A stretch of 64,000 nt of DNA from Bradyrhizobium sp. MOS002 (GCF_003020115.1 NZ_PYFX01000001.1:697501-761500), one strand, 5' to 3'; positions 45,621 to 55,225 are shown, counted from the stretch's first letter. Numbers and translations: made by a program. The notes: generated from the sequence alone by a model not told the origin.

Positions 45621-46817
45621 ATGTCGAAGTCCCCGGCGCCCACCGCGCACTACCGTCCCGAAACCCGCCTGGTCCATGCCGGCACCCTGCGCTCGCAATA
45701 TGGCGAGACGTCGGAGGCGCTGTTCCTGACCCAGGGCTACGTCTACAACAGCGCCGAGGAGTGCGAGGCGCGGTTCAAGGGCGAGGACCCCGGTTTCATC
45801 TATTCACGCTACTCCAACCCGACCATCGCGATGTTCGAGCGCCGCATGATCGAGCTCGAAGGCGCCGAAGCGGCACGTTCGGCCGCGACCGGCATGGCCG
45901 CGGTGACGACCGCGATCCTGGCGCCGCTCAAGGCCGGCGATCACGTCGTGGCCTCGCGCGCGCTGTTCGGCTCGTGTCTCTACGTCGTGCAGGATTTGCT
46001 GCCGCGCTATGGCATCGAGACCACGCTGGTGGACGGCCTCGATCTCGACCAGTGGCAGCGCGCCATGAAGCCGAACACCAAGACGTTCTTCCTGGAAAGC
46101 CCGACCAATCCGACGCTCGACGTGCTCGACATTCCCGGCATCGCCGAGATCGCACATAGCGGCGGCGCGCGGCTCGTCGTCGACAACGTGTTCGCCACCC
46201 CGATCTGGCAGAGCCCGCTCGCGCTCGGCGCCGACGTCGTGGTCTATTCCGCGACCAAACACATCGACGGCCAGGGTCGCTGTCTCGGCGGCATCATCCT
46301 GTCCTCGGAAGCGTTCATCGCCGAGCACATCCACAATTTCATGCGCCAGACCGGCCCGTCGATCTCGCCGTTCAACGCCTGGGTGCTGCTCAAGGGCCTG
46401 GAGACGCTCGCCGTGCGCGTGCGCGCGCAGACCGAGACGGCGGCGCGCATCGCGGACGCGCTGGCGAGCCATCCCAAGATTTCGCGGCTGGTGTTTCCCG
46501 GCCGCGCCGATCATCCGCAGGCTGCATTGGTGAAGAAGCAGATGCGTGGCGGCTCGACGCTGGTCGGCCTCGAGGTCAAGGGCGGCAAGCAGGCGGCGTT
46601 CCGCGTGCTCAACGAACTCAAGCTGGCGAAGATCTCGAACAATCTCGGCGACGCCAAGAGCCTCGTCACGCATCCGGCCACCACGACGCATCAGCGCCTC
46701 AAGCCGGAGGACCGCGCCGCGCTCGGCATCAGCGAGGGCTTCATCCGCTTCTCGGCGGGGCTGGAGCACGCGGACGATCTGATCGAGGATCTGACCGCGG
46801 CGCTGGAGAAGGCGTGA
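45621..46817 (+). CDS. metZ: O-succinylhomoserine sulfhydrylase
   Basis: This PLP enzyme makes homocysteine from O-succinylhomoserine and sulfide. It is 398 residues and of the Cys/Met metabolism fold. The PLP lysine is in VVYSATKHIDGQGRCLGGII; SYNPTIAMFERRMIELEGAE-like residues, TGMAAVTTAILAPLKAGDHV and RFSAGLEHADDLIEDL match the family. ATG 45621 has GAGGAG upstream. It is preceded by the SAM-II riboswitch and terminator, so methionine status controls it. Confidence 0.95.
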   Translation: MSKSPAPTAHYRPETRLVHAGTLRSQYGETSEALFLTQGYVYNSAEECEARFKGEDPGFIYSRYSNPTIAMFERRMIELEGAEAARSAATGMAAVTTAILAPLKAGDHVVASRALFGSCLYVVQDLLPRYGIETTLVDGLDLDQWQRAMKPNTKTFFLESPTNPTLDVLDIPGIAEIAHSGGARLVVDNVFATPIWQSPLALGADVVVYSATKHIDGQGRCLGGIILSSEAFIAEHIHNFMRQTGPSISPFNAWVLLKGLETLAVRVRAQTETAARIADALASHPKISRLVFPGRADHPQAALVKKQMRGGSTLVGLEVKGGKQAAFRVLNELKLAKISNNLGDAKSLVTHPATTTHQRLKPEDRAALGISEGFIRFSAGLEHADDLIEDLTAALEKA

Positions 46818-46823
46818 GGTATT

Positions 46824-46963
46824 GTCGTCCCGGCGAAGGCCGGGACCCATAACCACAGGAAGCAGTTTGGCGAAGGCTCGCAGTTAAGCGATCAAGCCGT
46901 GGTACGAACACCGCCCAACATCGATAGATCACGCGGTATGGGTCCCGGCCTTCGCGGGACGAC
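46824..46963. repeat. Palindromic repeat pair (family A), copy 4
   Basis: The left arm begins GTCGTCCCGGCGAAGGCCGG at 46824. The right arm ends near 46963 and has a shortened loop (TTCGCGGGAC), a decayed version of the consensus. It lies between metZ and the convergent SGNH hydrolase gene. Confidence 0.9.
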
Positions 46964-46979
46964 GCCAGAAAAAGATCAA

Positions 46980-47972
46980 TTACATCGGCCGATAGGTCCG
47001 CACGTCCCCGGGCACGTTGACGCCGAGCTTGATCTGGCCGACGGAGCGGATGATGTCGTCACCGAGGAGCTGGGCGAAGCAGGCATAGCCCCAATCGTTC
47101 ATGTGCAGGCCGTCGGCGATCACAAAGGTCTCGACCGGAATCGATTGCTTCTCGTGCCAATCGCGCATCACCTCGAAGCGCGGGAAGATGCCGACATGAC
47201 GGAGCTCGGCGACCTTGCCGAGCAGCTTCACCATCTTGCCGGCGCTGTCCGCGCGCTGGTTGACGGCGGGCGAATATTGCGGATCGACCAGCACGACGTC
47301 GGCATCGCCGCCGGCCTGGATGCGGCTGATGCCCTCCTCGACCATCTTGGCGGTATCGCCGGGATCGAGATTGCGAAGCACGGCATTGGTGCCGACCTGC
47401 CAGATCACCAGATCCGGATGCACGTCGATCACCTCCTTCTGAAGCCGCTTCATCATCTCGGGCGCGTCCTCGCCGCCGACGCCGGCGTTGACGACGGTGA
47501 TGTCGGCGGTCGGATAGTGCCGGTGCAGCTGCGCGGCAAGGCGATTGGGATAGTTGAACTCCGGCGAGCTCGCGCCGAATCCCGCGGTCGACGACGAGCC
47601 GAACGCCACGATGACGACGGGCTTGCCGGCGACAAGCTTGCCCGCGACATGCGGCAGCGAGCCCATCGCCTTCGCGCCGCCCTTCGGCGACAGGCAGGGG
47701 ACACGGCTGAAGATGTCGCCGGCGGATTTCGCGACCTGCTTCACCTTGTCGATGGCGCGCGCCGTGATGCCGCGTTGGTCGGGGGACGTCGCTGCGACGG
47801 TGGCCTGGGACGGTGAAGCGGGAGCCGGATCAGCCGACTGCTGCGGGGCGGGCGTTGCCTGCGCGGCCTGCGCCTGCGCACGCGACGGCGCGGCCGGACT
47901 CAGCAACAGCAGCACCGCTGCTGCGGGCACAGCCAGCCATGCCGTGAGGCAAAAAGGGCGGAGAGAACTCAT
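46980..47972 (-). CDS. SGNH/GDSL hydrolase family protein, periplasmic, complete catalytic blocks
   Basis: This 330-residue exported esterase or acyltransferase has a signal peptide (PAAAVLLLLSPAAPSRA) and a Pro/Ala/Gln linker. Catalytic blocks are intact: block I AFGSSSTAGFGA with Ser, block II NAGVGGEDAPE, block III IWQVGTNAVL with Asn and block V ADGLHMNDWGY with Asp and His. It lies 12 bases after the second SGNH gene in an operon headed by opgC. It probably removes or transfers acyl groups on a periplasmic glycan (inference). Confidence 0.87.
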   Translation of the reverse strand: MSSLRPFCLTAWLAVPAAAVLLLLSPAAPSRAQAQAAQATPAPQQSADPAPASPSQATVAATSPDQRGITARAIDKVKQVAKSAGDIFSRVPCLSPKGGAKAMGSLPHVAGKLVAGKPVVIVAFGSSSTAGFGASSPEFNYPNRLAAQLHRHYPTADITVVNAGVGGEDAPEMMKRLQKEVIDVHPDLVIWQVGTNAVLRNLDPGDTAKMVEEGISRIQAGGDADVVLVDPQYSPAVNQRADSAGKMVKLLGKVAELRHVGIFPRFEVMRDWHEKQSIPVETFVIADGLHMNDWGYACFAQLLGDDIIRSVGQIKLGVNVPGDVRTYRPM

Positions 47973-47984
47973 TAACGCTAGACC

Positions 47985-48764
47985 TCAATTTTGCTGCTGG
48001 GCCGGCTCCAGATGGGCAGCGTCGATCACGAACTGTGCCAACGCCCTGCCAAGGCAATCGTGGACCTGTTTCGCCAGCTCAGGCCCGCGCGACGGGCTGA
48101 ACAGGTCGAACTGCCCCTGGTCATTCCACTGCCGCATGATCGCGAAACGATCGAACAGCGGAATATCGTGCTCCTGCGCCACCACCCGCATATTGTCGAG
48201 GTATGGCGGCACCGAGATCATGGTTTCGGTACGCGGACTGTACTGCAAATTCATCAAGACGACGTCAGCCCCTGCCTTTTGCAACGCAACAACCCCTTCG
48301 GTCACCGCGCCACGAAAATCGTCGGGATCGATGGCTCGGATAGCATCCACGGTCCCGGTCTGCCAGATGACCAAAGTAGGCGTTTTTGCTTCCATCAGCT
48401 TAACGAAGCTGGCGGCCGCCTCCTCGGCCGTCTTCTTGCTCTGTATTTCTACGGAGACGTGCACAGTCTCGGACGGCGGCAGCTTGTCCTTCAGGATGGC
48501 CAGCATCCGCGCCGGATAAGAGGCGTCCTCGGAAGCCGGAATGGTGGTCGAGCGACTGCCGATGACCAGGATTTCGAGCGGCTTGCCGGCCTTGATGGCA
48601 TCGGCGACCTTGGGCAGCTGGCTTTCGCTGCTGAGCAGATAGGAGGGCAATTCGCAGGCTGCAGGCGCGGCTGAAGCAGCAGGCGCAGCATCGCCCGCGC
48701 GCGCCGGAGGCGCGGCGAGACCACCGCACAGCAGGATCAGGCTCAGGAAAACCTTCGCCTTCAT
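47985..48764 (-). CDS. SGNH-like protein with degenerate catalytic blocks
   Basis: This 259-residue exported protein has a signal peptide (MKAKVFLSLILLCGGLAAPP). Block I is LVIGSRSTTIPASEDASYPA and keeps Ser, but block III reads IWQTGTVDAIR, where Asn is replaced by Val. In the block V region (FDLFSPSRGPELAKQVHDCL) no Asp-x-x-His is present. It therefore looks like an inactive paralogue, perhaps an adaptor for the neighbouring hydrolase. The ATG overlaps the opgC stop (TGATG), so translation is coupled. Confidence 0.8.
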   Translation of the reverse strand: MKAKVFLSLILLCGGLAAPPARAGDAAPAASAAPAACELPSYLLSSESQLPKVADAIKAGKPLEILVIGSRSTTIPASEDASYPARMLAILKDKLPPSETVHVSVEIQSKKTAEEAAASFVKLMEAKTPTLVIWQTGTVDAIRAIDPDDFRGAVTEGVVALQKAGADVVLMNLQYSPRTETMISVPPYLDNMRVVAQEHDIPLFDRFAIMRQWNDQGQFDLFSPSRGPELAKQVHDCLGRALAQFVIDAAHLEPAQQQN

Positions 48765-50044
48765 CAGCCCCCTCCCGCCATATCGGCGCTGCCGACGGCG
48801 CTTTTGGTTTTCGAACCGCTCTTGTCAGCCACCCGCTTGTACCACGAAATCAGCCAGGCCATGGCCCACATGATCAGGATTCCGGAGAGACTAATTAGCG
48901 CATGCATGACCGGGCCGCCCGAGACCTCGGCCAGGATGAAATGGCCGGCGAAGGCGAGGAAGACGCCGAGACAGAATATCTCCAGGGAATGCGAGCCGCA
49001 CAGGATCAGCGGCCGCAGCCAGGGCGATTTCAGGCCCGGCCAGTCCCGCGGCAGGACGCGCACGGTGAGCGCGGCCAGCGCCAGGAAATGCGTGAAGCGC
49101 AGCACGTCGAGGTCGGCCTTGTCGATCGGATACATCCACTGCTCGAGCCGCTTCGGCATGAAGTGGGAGAGCTGCGGCACATACCAGGTCAGCGTCACGT
49201 AGAATGCCGCGACCAGATAGGCGATCGCGATCCACATCGTCACCCGCGAAGCCAGAATGTGCGACATGCGTCGCGCACCCCCGAGCGCGCACCATGCCCC
49301 GAACACGAACAGCAATTGCCAGGCGAAGGGGTTGAAGGCCCAGAAGCCGTTCGGATAGGCCGACAGATAGAGGTCGTATTCCCAGGTCACCGCGTAGAGC
49401 GCGACCGAGAGGCCGAGCGTCACATCGGGGCGCCATTTCATCAGCCACAGGATCAAGGGCAACGCCAGCATCAGCACGATGTAGAGCGGCAGCACGTCCA
49501 TGTTGACGGGGCGGAAGCGCAGCAGCAGCGCCTGCACGATGGTAACGTCGGGCTGCTTGAGGAAATCCATGATGCCCATCTCTTCGGTGTAGAGCGGGTT
49601 CTCGAACCTGGTCGCCACGTAGGAGATTTCAGCAAGGAAGATCGTGAACAGGAAGACGTGAGCGACATAGATCTGCCAGACGCGCCGCAGGATGCGCGCG
49701 GTGGCGACGACGACGCCGGACTCCAGCATCGCCCGACCGTAGACGAAGGCGGCGGTATAGCCGGAGATGAAGATGAAGATCTCGGTGGCGTCGCTGAAGC
49801 CGTAATTGCGGATCGTGAACCAGGTCAGAAGGCTCGGCGGCAAATGGTCGATGAAGATCAGCCACAGCGCAAGGCCGCGGAACAGGTCGAGCCGGAGCTC
49901 GCGCTCGCCGATGGCGGGCAGCGAAATGGCCGGCGCGGCCGCGCGCCGCTTCGGCCCCGCGGACTTGGCCTCCACAGGCTTGGCCTGCGCAGGCTTGGCG
50001 GTTCCCGCGATCGTCGATCCCGTCACTTGGTCGGCAATGGTCAT
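48764..50044 (-). CDS. opgC: OpgC-family membrane acyltransferase
   Basis: This 426-residue inner-membrane protein has about ten hydrophobic segments. It matches the OpgC family, which transfers succinyl groups from the cytosol to osmoregulated periplasmic glucans. The key N-terminal stretch is ERELRLDLFRGLALWLIFID HLPPSLLTW, and the family also shows FSDATEIFIFISGYTAAFVY. It starts an operon with two SGNH proteins that follow. In rhizobia the glucans are cyclic beta-glucans; the precise acyl donor is not readable. Confidence 0.87.
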   Translation of the reverse strand: MTIADQVTGSTIAGTAKPAQAKPVEAKSAGPKRRAAAPAISLPAIGERELRLDLFRGLALWLIFIDHLPPSLLTWFTIRNYGFSDATEIFIFISGYTAAFVYGRAMLESGVVVATARILRRVWQIYVAHVFLFTIFLAEISYVATRFENPLYTEEMGIMDFLKQPDVTIVQALLLRFRPVNMDVLPLYIVLMLALPLILWLMKWRPDVTLGLSVALYAVTWEYDLYLSAYPNGFWAFNPFAWQLLFVFGAWCALGGARRMSHILASRVTMWIAIAYLVAAFYVTLTWYVPQLSHFMPKRLEQWMYPIDKADLDVLRFTHFLALAALTVRVLPRDWPGLKSPWLRPLILCGSHSLEIFCLGVFLAFAGHFILAEVSGGPVMHALISLSGILIMWAMAWLISWYKRVADKSGSKTKSAVGSADMAGGG

Positions 50045-50237
50045 CGGGGGCCTAAAAACCCTTCCGCAAATCGCGACGTGGCAAGGAGTGTACCGGTCCG
50101 GCCGTCATCTCGCAAAGCGACCGGATCACATGCAAGTGCACTTGGGCGTGTACTTCCCTGCGAATTCGGGCGGGACGATGTCGCCAAGGCCGCCTCCGGC
50201 GTTTGGTTCCCGAGCGGTTTTCGGTATGATGGCAATC

Positions 50238-50630
50238 ATGTACCGCGCCGTGACCCGCCAGATCGAAGTGACCGTCGAGCCGAACTTTGTTCCGGAGCAG
50301 TCGTCGGCCGACCGCTCCCGCTACTTCTGGTCCTACACCATCGTCATCACCAATTCCGGCGACGAGACCGTGCAGCTCAAGACGCGGCACTGGATCATCA
50401 CCGACGCCACCGGCCGGCAGCAGGAGGTGAAGGGCGAGGGCGTCGTCGGCGAGCAGCCGACGCTCGCCCCCGGCGAACGCTTCGAATACACCTCGGGCGT
50501 GCCGCTGACGACCGCCTCGGGCTTCATGACCGGCCGCTACCAGATGGTCAGCGCAACCGGCGAGCGCTTCGAGATCGACGTGCCGACGTTCTCGCTGGAC
50601 AGCCCGGACAACAAGCGGGTGCTGAATTAG
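50238..50630 (+). CDS. apaG: ApaG family protein
   Basis: This 130-residue protein of the ApaG (DUF525) family is a fibronectin-like beta sandwich of uncertain function. The family start is MYRAVTRQIEVTVEPNFVPE; conserved parts are FWSYTIVITNSGDETVQLKT RHWIITDATG, VVGEQPTLAPGERFEYTSGV and ASGFMTGRYQMVSATGERFE. ATG 50238 matches the family start; longer frames reach into the upstream gap and the opgC start region. Confidence 0.93.
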   Translation: MYRAVTRQIEVTVEPNFVPEQSSADRSRYFWSYTIVITNSGDETVQLKTRHWIITDATGRQQEVKGEGVVGEQPTLAPGERFEYTSGVPLTTASGFMTGRYQMVSATGERFEIDVPTFSLDSPDNKRVLN

Positions 50631-50698
50631 CGCGGTGTCGTAGGGTATACGACCGCCTGGCACGCGGCTTCCCCGAATCTCGTCATTGCGAGCGCAGT

Positions 50699-50793
50699 CC
50701 CGTAGCCCGGATGGAGCGCAAGCGTAATCCGGGAAGGTGCCGAACGCCGGGCGAGCGGCCCCGGATTGCGCTCCGCTCCATCCGGGCTACGGG
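50699..50793. repeat. Palindromic repeat (family C)
   Basis: CCCGTAGCCCGGATGGAGCG begins at 50699 and its inverse, CTCCATCCGGGCTACGGG, ends near 50793. The inner arms GTAATCCGGG and CCCCGGATTGCG also pair. Only one copy of this family was seen in the window, between apaG and hslO, which converge. Confidence 0.85.
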
Positions 50794-50811
50794 CTCCACA
50801 TCGTCATTGCT

Positions 50812-51819
50812 TCAAGCGTCTTCCACACCCGCTTCATCCGGCGTGAAATCGTACACCGACGAGCAGAACTCACAGGTCACGACGACCTTGTCGTCCTTGA
50901 CCATCGCGGCGCGGTCGTCGGGCGAAAAACTCTTCAGCATCGATGCGACCGCATCGCGCGAGCAGGAGCACTGCGCCTTCAAGGACAGCGGATTGAACAC
51001 GCGCACGCCGCGCTCGTGGAACAGCCGGTAGAGCAGCCGTTCGCCGGACAGCTCGGGATCGATCAACTCGACGTCTTCGACGGTTTCGATCAGCGAGCGC
51101 GCCTCGACCCAGGCATCGTCTTCAGCGACGGCATGGACCTCGACGCCTTCGGGCGCATCGCCGGGATGCAGATCGGCCTGCCGCGCGCGCTCGGGCGCCT
51201 TCGGCAGGAACTGCATCAGCATGCCGCCGGCACGCCAGCGATGCTTGCCGCCGTCGTTCGAACGCCACTCCTCGCCGACGGCAAGACGCACGCGCGTCGG
51301 GATCTGCTCGGAGCGCAGGAAATATTCGTGAGCGGCGTCTTCGAGGCTGCCGCCGTCGAGCGCGACCAGGCCCTGGTAGCGGCTCATGTCGGGGCCCTGG
51401 TCGATGGTCATGGCGAGATGACCGTGACCCAGCAGCGCGCCGGAATCTTTGGCATCGCCGAGGCGCGCGGCGTCGTAGCGCGCATAGGCGCGCAGGCGAT
51501 CCGGCGCCTGATAGTCCACGACCAGGAACGACACCGGACCGTCGGTCTGGGCCTGGAGGATGAAGCGGCCCTCGAACTTCAGCGACGAGCCGAGCAACGT
51601 AGTCAGCACGATGGCCTCGCCGAGCAGCTTGCCGACCGGCGCCGGGTAATCGTGCTTGGTCAGGATCTCGTCGAGCGCCGGACCAAGCCGCACCAGCCGA
51701 CCGCGCACATCGAGCGCGTCGACCTCGTAGGGCAGCACGGCGTCATCGACGGGAACCGCGGATGGCGCGCGAACCGGGCCCTCGGGCCCGGTTTTCATGT
51801 CAGGGGATTGGGAAACCAT
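50812..51819 (-). CDS. hslO: Hsp33 redox-regulated chaperone
   Basis: This 335-residue cytosolic chaperone becomes active when oxidised. The C-terminal zinc switch has the paired Cys motifs CSCS (KAQCSCSRDAV) and CEFC (VVVTCEFCSSVYDF) about 27 residues apart, matching the CxC...CxxC family pattern. The ATG at 51819 (MVSQSPDMKTGPEGPV) gives an N-terminal tail longer than E. coli Hsp33, as in other rhizobia. It follows argF and a family A repeat on the same strand. Confidence 0.94.
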   Translation of the reverse strand: MVSQSPDMKTGPEGPVRAPSAVPVDDAVLPYEVDALDVRGRLVRLGPALDEILTKHDYPAPVGKLLGEAIVLTTLLGSSLKFEGRFILQAQTDGPVSFLVVDYQAPDRLRAYARYDAARLGDAKDSGALLGHGHLAMTIDQGPDMSRYQGLVALDGGSLEDAAHEYFLRSEQIPTRVRLAVGEEWRSNDGGKHRWRAGGMLMQFLPKAPERARQADLHPGDAPEGVEVHAVAEDDAWVEARSLIETVEDVELIDPELSGERLLYRLFHERGVRVFNPLSLKAQCSCSRDAVASMLKSFSPDDRAAMVKDDKVVVTCEFCSSVYDFTPDEAGVEDA

Positions 51820-51917
51820 GGCGCTTATCTGGGGTCGGAAGGCGGAATTGGAAGGGGGTGAGGGCTGTGGTCCGGAGGCGGTTGTGTGGGATTGCAGAAC
51901 GATACCACAACATGGGT

Positions 51918-52039
51918 GTCGTCCCGGCGAAGGCCGGGACCCATAACCACGAATATTAGCTTGGCGAAGACTCGTTGCCTCCACCTATCTGCCACAAGAG
52001 GGATTCCGCGGTATGGGTCCCGGCCTTCGCCGGGACGAC
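51918..52039. repeat. Palindromic repeat pair (family A), copy 5
   Basis: The left arm starts at 51918 and the right arm ends near 52039; both are intact hairpins. It lies between argF and hslO, inside what could otherwise be one transcript. Confidence 0.9.
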
Positions 52040-52064
52040 GGAAAAATTAGCTCGCCGCGTCGAT

Positions 52065-53000
52065 CTACTTCACCGCGTCGAAACACCAGGCCAGAATGCC
52101 CTTCTGCGCGTGCAGGCGGTTTTCGGCCTCGTCGAACACGACGGATTGCGGACCGTCGATCACCTCGTCGGTGACCTCCTCGCCGCGATGGGCGGGCAGG
52201 CAGTGCATGAACAGCGCATCGGGCTTGGCCAGCGACATCAGCTGGGCATTGACCTGATAAGGCTTGAGCACGTTATGGCGGTGCTCACCTTCCTTGTCGC
52301 CCATCGACACCCAGGTGTCGGTCACGACACAATCGGCGCCGCGCACGGCGGCTTCGGCATCCGTGCCGAGCATGATCGGCGCGCCGGTCGCCTTGATGAA
52401 GTCGCGCATCGCCTTCTTCGGCGCGAGCTCCGGGGGCGTCGCGACATTGAGCTGGAACTTGAAGCGCTCGGCGGCGTGCGCCCAGGAGGCGAGCACGTTG
52501 TTGTCGTCGCCGGTCCAGGCCACCGTCTTGCCCTCGATCGGACCGCGATGTTCCTCGTAGGTCATGAGGTCGGCCATCACCTGGCAGGGATGCGAGCGCC
52601 GCGTCAGGCCGTTGATGACGGGTACGGTGGCGTTCGCCGCAAGCTCCAGCAGGGCATCGTGATTGAGGATGCGGATCATGATGGCGTCGACATAGCGCGA
52701 CAGCACGCGCGCGGTGTCGGCGATGGTCTCGCCGCGGCCGAGCTGCATCTCGGCGCCGGTGAGCATGATGGGCTCGCCGCCGAGCTGGCGCATGGCGACA
52801 TCGAACGACACCCGCGTCCGCGTCGAAGGACGCTCGAAGATCATCGCCAGCGTCTTGCCTTCGAGCGGCCTGACCGGCTGATGCGCCTTCTGCTTCGCCT
52901 TCATCGCGGTGGACGCGGCCAGCATGCGCTTGAGCTCCGACAGCGGCAGCTCGTTGATATCGAGGAAGTGCTTCGGTGCCTTATCGGGCGACTTGCTCAT
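52065..53000 (-). CDS. argF: Ornithine carbamoyltransferase
   Basis: This enzyme converts ornithine and carbamoyl phosphate to citrulline in arginine synthesis. It has 311 residues. The signature motifs are [12 protein letters not shown] (carbamoyl phosphate), [18 protein letters not shown] (His-Pro-Cys-Gln) and [16 protein letters not shown] (HCLP ornithine loop). The start shares base 53000 with the argD stop, so the pair is coupled. Confidence 0.97.
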   Translation of the reverse strand: MSKSPDKAPKHFLDINELPLSELKRMLAASTAMKAKQKAHQPVRPLEGKTLAMIFERPSTRTRVSFDVAMRQLGGEPIMLTGAEMQLGRGETIADTARVLSRYVDAIMIRILNHDALLELAANATVPVINGLTRRSHPCQVMADLMTYEEHRGPIEGKTVAWTGDDNNVLASWAHAAERFKFQLNVATPPELAPKKAMRDFIKATGAPIMLGTDAEAAVRGADCVVTDTWVSMGDKEGEHRHNVLKPYQVNAQLMSLAKPDALFMHCLPAHRGEEVTDEVIDGPQSVVFDEAENRLHAQKGILAWCFDAVK

Positions 53001-54211
53001 CAGCTTGCCGCCCGCTTGTTGCCGGACAATGCCGTGCAGGCGCGCTCGAGCCGCCCGACGCTGTCCTCGATCTCGGCTTCGGTGACGATCAAAGGCGGCA
53101 GGAAACGCACGACATTGTCGCCGGCGCCGACGGTGAGCAGCTTTTCGGCGCGCAAGGCGGCAACGAGATCGCCGGAAGGCACCACGGCCTTGATGCCGAT
53201 CAGGAGGCCCTCGCCGCGCACTTCGCTGACGACATCGCTATGACGGTCGATCACGGAGGCGAGCTTCTGCTTCAGCAGCAGCGACATCCTCTGCACGTGG
53301 TCGAAGAAGCCGGGCTTGAGCATGACGTCGAGCACGGCGTTCGCAGCGGCGATCGCGAGCGGATTGCCGCCGAAGGTCGAACCGTGCGAGCCCGGCGTCA
53401 TGCCGGACGCCGCTTCCGCGATCGCAAGGCAGGCGCCGATCGGAAAGCCGCCACCGAGCGCCTTGGCCAGCGACATCACGTCGGGCTCGACGCCAAGGCG
53501 GCGGTACGCGAACAGATCGCCGGTGCGGCCCATGCCGGTCTGCACCTCGTCGAAGGCGAGCAACAGACCCTTCTCGTCGCAGAGCTGGCGCAATGCCCTG
53601 AGGAAGGCGGGCGTCGCCGAACGCACACCGCCCTCGCCCTGGATTGGCTCAATCAGGATGCCGGCGGTCTGCGGACCGATCGCCTTTTTCACCGCCTCGA
53701 GATCGCCATGCGGGACCTGGTCGAAGCCCTCCATCGGAGGACCGAAACCTTCGAGATATTTTGCCGAACCCGTCGCAGCCAGCGTCGCCAGCGTGCGGCC
53801 ATGGAAGGCGCCCTCGAAGGTGATCATGCGATAGCGGTCGGGATGGGCCTTCGCGGCATGATAACGGCGCACGACCTTGATCACGCATTCCAGCGCTTCG
53901 GCGCCGGAATTGCAGAAGAATACGAAGTCCGCAAAGCTCTCGTGGCAGAGGCGAGCGGCGAGACGCTCGCCGTCCGGGCTCTGGAACAGGTTCGACATGT
54001 GCCAGAGCTTCGTGGCCTGCTCCTGCAACGCCGCGACCAGCGCCGGATGGACATGGCCGAGCGCGTTCACCGCCACTCCGGAGGTGAAATCGAGATAACG
54101 CTCGCCATTGGTCGCGATCAGCCAGCAGCCTTCGCCACGCTCGAAACCGAGGTCGGACCTGGCGAAAACGGGGAGCAAATGCGGCGCTGCGCTGTTAGGC
54201 ATGACGGTCAC
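53000..54211 (-). CDS. argD: Acetylornithine aminotransferase
   Basis: This PLP-dependent enzyme makes N-acetylornithine from its semialdehyde. It has 403 residues. Visible motifs are [40 protein letters not shown] with the PLP Asp, and [18 protein letters not shown] with the catalytic Lys. The ATG at 54211 follows a 5' leader with a strong hairpin (54275-54301). argF is downstream; hslO may be on the same message. Confidence 0.95.
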   Translation of the reverse strand: MTVMPNSAAPHLLPVFARSDLGFERGEGCWLIATNGERYLDFTSGVAVNALGHVHPALVAALQEQATKLWHMSNLFQSPDGERLAARLCHESFADFVFFCNSGAEALECVIKVVRRYHAAKAHPDRYRMITFEGAFHGRTLATLAATGSAKYLEGFGPPMEGFDQVPHGDLEAVKKAIGPQTAGILIEPIQGEGGVRSATPAFLRALRQLCDEKGLLLAFDEVQTGMGRTGDLFAYRRLGVEPDVMSLAKALGGGFPIGACLAIAEAASGMTPGSHGSTFGGNPLAIAAANAVLDVMLKPGFFDHVQRMSLLLKQKLASVIDRHSDVVSEVRGEGLLIGIKAVVPSGDLVAALRAEKLLTVGAGDNVVRFLPPLIVTEAEIEDSVGRLERACTALSGNKRAAS

Positions 54212-54274
54212 TTGAATGTTGCGGACGGTGAGCGTGCATTACGCAACGCACCATCGACCGGCCCGGAAAACGAA

Positions 54275-54301
54275 ACGTGCCGCCTCTTGAGGGCGGCACG
54301 T
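54275..54301 (-). terminator. Hairpin with T-rich tail in the argD leader
   Basis: On the minus strand a perfect 10-bp stem (ACGTGCCGCC / GGCGGCACGT, 7-base loop) is followed by TTCGTTTTCC. This is intrinsic-terminator-like and lies about 65 bases before the argD start. With no gene upstream on this strand until phoB, it suggests leader attenuation of argD rather than the end of another transcript. Confidence 0.5.
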
Positions 54302-54363
54302 GCGGCTATCTTAGGCCTGGTGAAACGGGTGTCAATGCCGCCCGGAAAGCCTCGCGAAACGCT

Positions 54364-54575
54364 GAATCCGTAGTCTTGCGGTGCCGATTTTGCGGGATTT
54401 AGCCACGGAACATGTGGAAGCGAGTCGGCGGACTCTTGCGCGGGAGTCACGCCATATTGTAGCGTTTGGATTGTCAGATACGACATCTCGTGCAGTGGTT
54501 CTGATCTTTAAGTCCTTATGTACCGGCGTAAACGTTCGGGCGTTCAAGACGCGCCCGGCGAGCCTTAAGGGATTC
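54364..54575. promoter_or_regulatory. Cluster of GANTC (CcrM) sites upstream of gcrA
   Basis: GANTC occurs at 54364 (GAATC), 54422 (GAGTC), 54431 (GACTC), 54444 (GAGTC) and 54571 (GATTC); three of them lie within 27 bases. CcrM methylates GANTC and GcrA reads that methylation, so this gap probably contains the gcrA promoter. The rest of 54302-54655 has no other recognised element. Confidence 0.6.
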
Positions 54576-54655
54576 TGGCGGCACGGGTTTTTGAAGGCTT
54601 AGGCATTCGCTGCGAGGCCCCAGGATGGCTGGCGCGCAGCGAGGGAAAGGGTGCA

Positions 54656-55168
54656 ATGACGGTTTTGACCTGGTCCGATGATCGCGTCGAGCAGCTGAAA
54701 AAGCTCTGGGAGGCCGGACTTTCGGCCAGCCAGATCGCGGCGGAGCTCGGCAATGTGACCCGCAATGCCGTGATCGGCAAAGTGCACAGGCTCGGCCTCT
54801 CTGGCCGCGCCAAGAGCCCATCATCGGCAGCGCCCCGGCCGCGCAAGGCGCGCCCCGCGCAGCACATGATGCGGGTGAGCCGCCCGATCTCGCGCGGCAA
54901 CACCGCGCTGGCGCAGGCCTTCGAGGTCGAGGCTGAGCCGGATCCGGTCACCTACGACAACGTGGTGCCGATGAGCCAGCGGCTGTCGCTGCTGGAATTG
55001 AACGAGGCGACCTGCCACTGGCCGGTCGGCGATCCCTCGAGCCCGGACTTCTTCTTCTGCGGTGGACGGGCGCTGTCCGGCCTGCCCTATTGCGCCCAGC
55101 ACTCGCGCGTTGCGTACCAGCCGGCGTCGGATCGGCGCCGCGCACCGGTGAAGCCGGGTCCCCGGTAA
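54656..55168 (+). CDS. gcrA: GcrA cell cycle regulator
   Basis: This 170-residue sigma70-interacting regulator controls CcrM-dependent cell-cycle genes in alphaproteobacteria. The N-terminal DNA-binding part is WSDDRVEQLKKLWEAGLSAS QIAAELGN followed by VTRNAVIGKVHRLGLSGRAK. A basic linker precedes the C-terminal sigma-interaction domain (NEATCHWPVGDPSSPDFFFC, CAQHSRVAYQP). The ATG at 54656 has GGGAAAGGG upstream. It is divergent from argD. Confidence 0.96.
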   Translation: MTVLTWSDDRVEQLKKLWEAGLSASQIAAELGNVTRNAVIGKVHRLGLSGRAKSPSSAAPRPRKARPAQHMMRVSRPISRGNTALAQAFEVEAEPDPVTYDNVVPMSQRLSLLELNEATCHWPVGDPSSPDFFFCGGRALSGLPYCAQHSRVAYQPASDRRRAPVKPGPR

Positions 55169-55225
55169 GTTAGTTTCGATTTCAGGATCGAGCCGTGACG
55201 CGATGACGGCTCAAAAATTCTCAAT

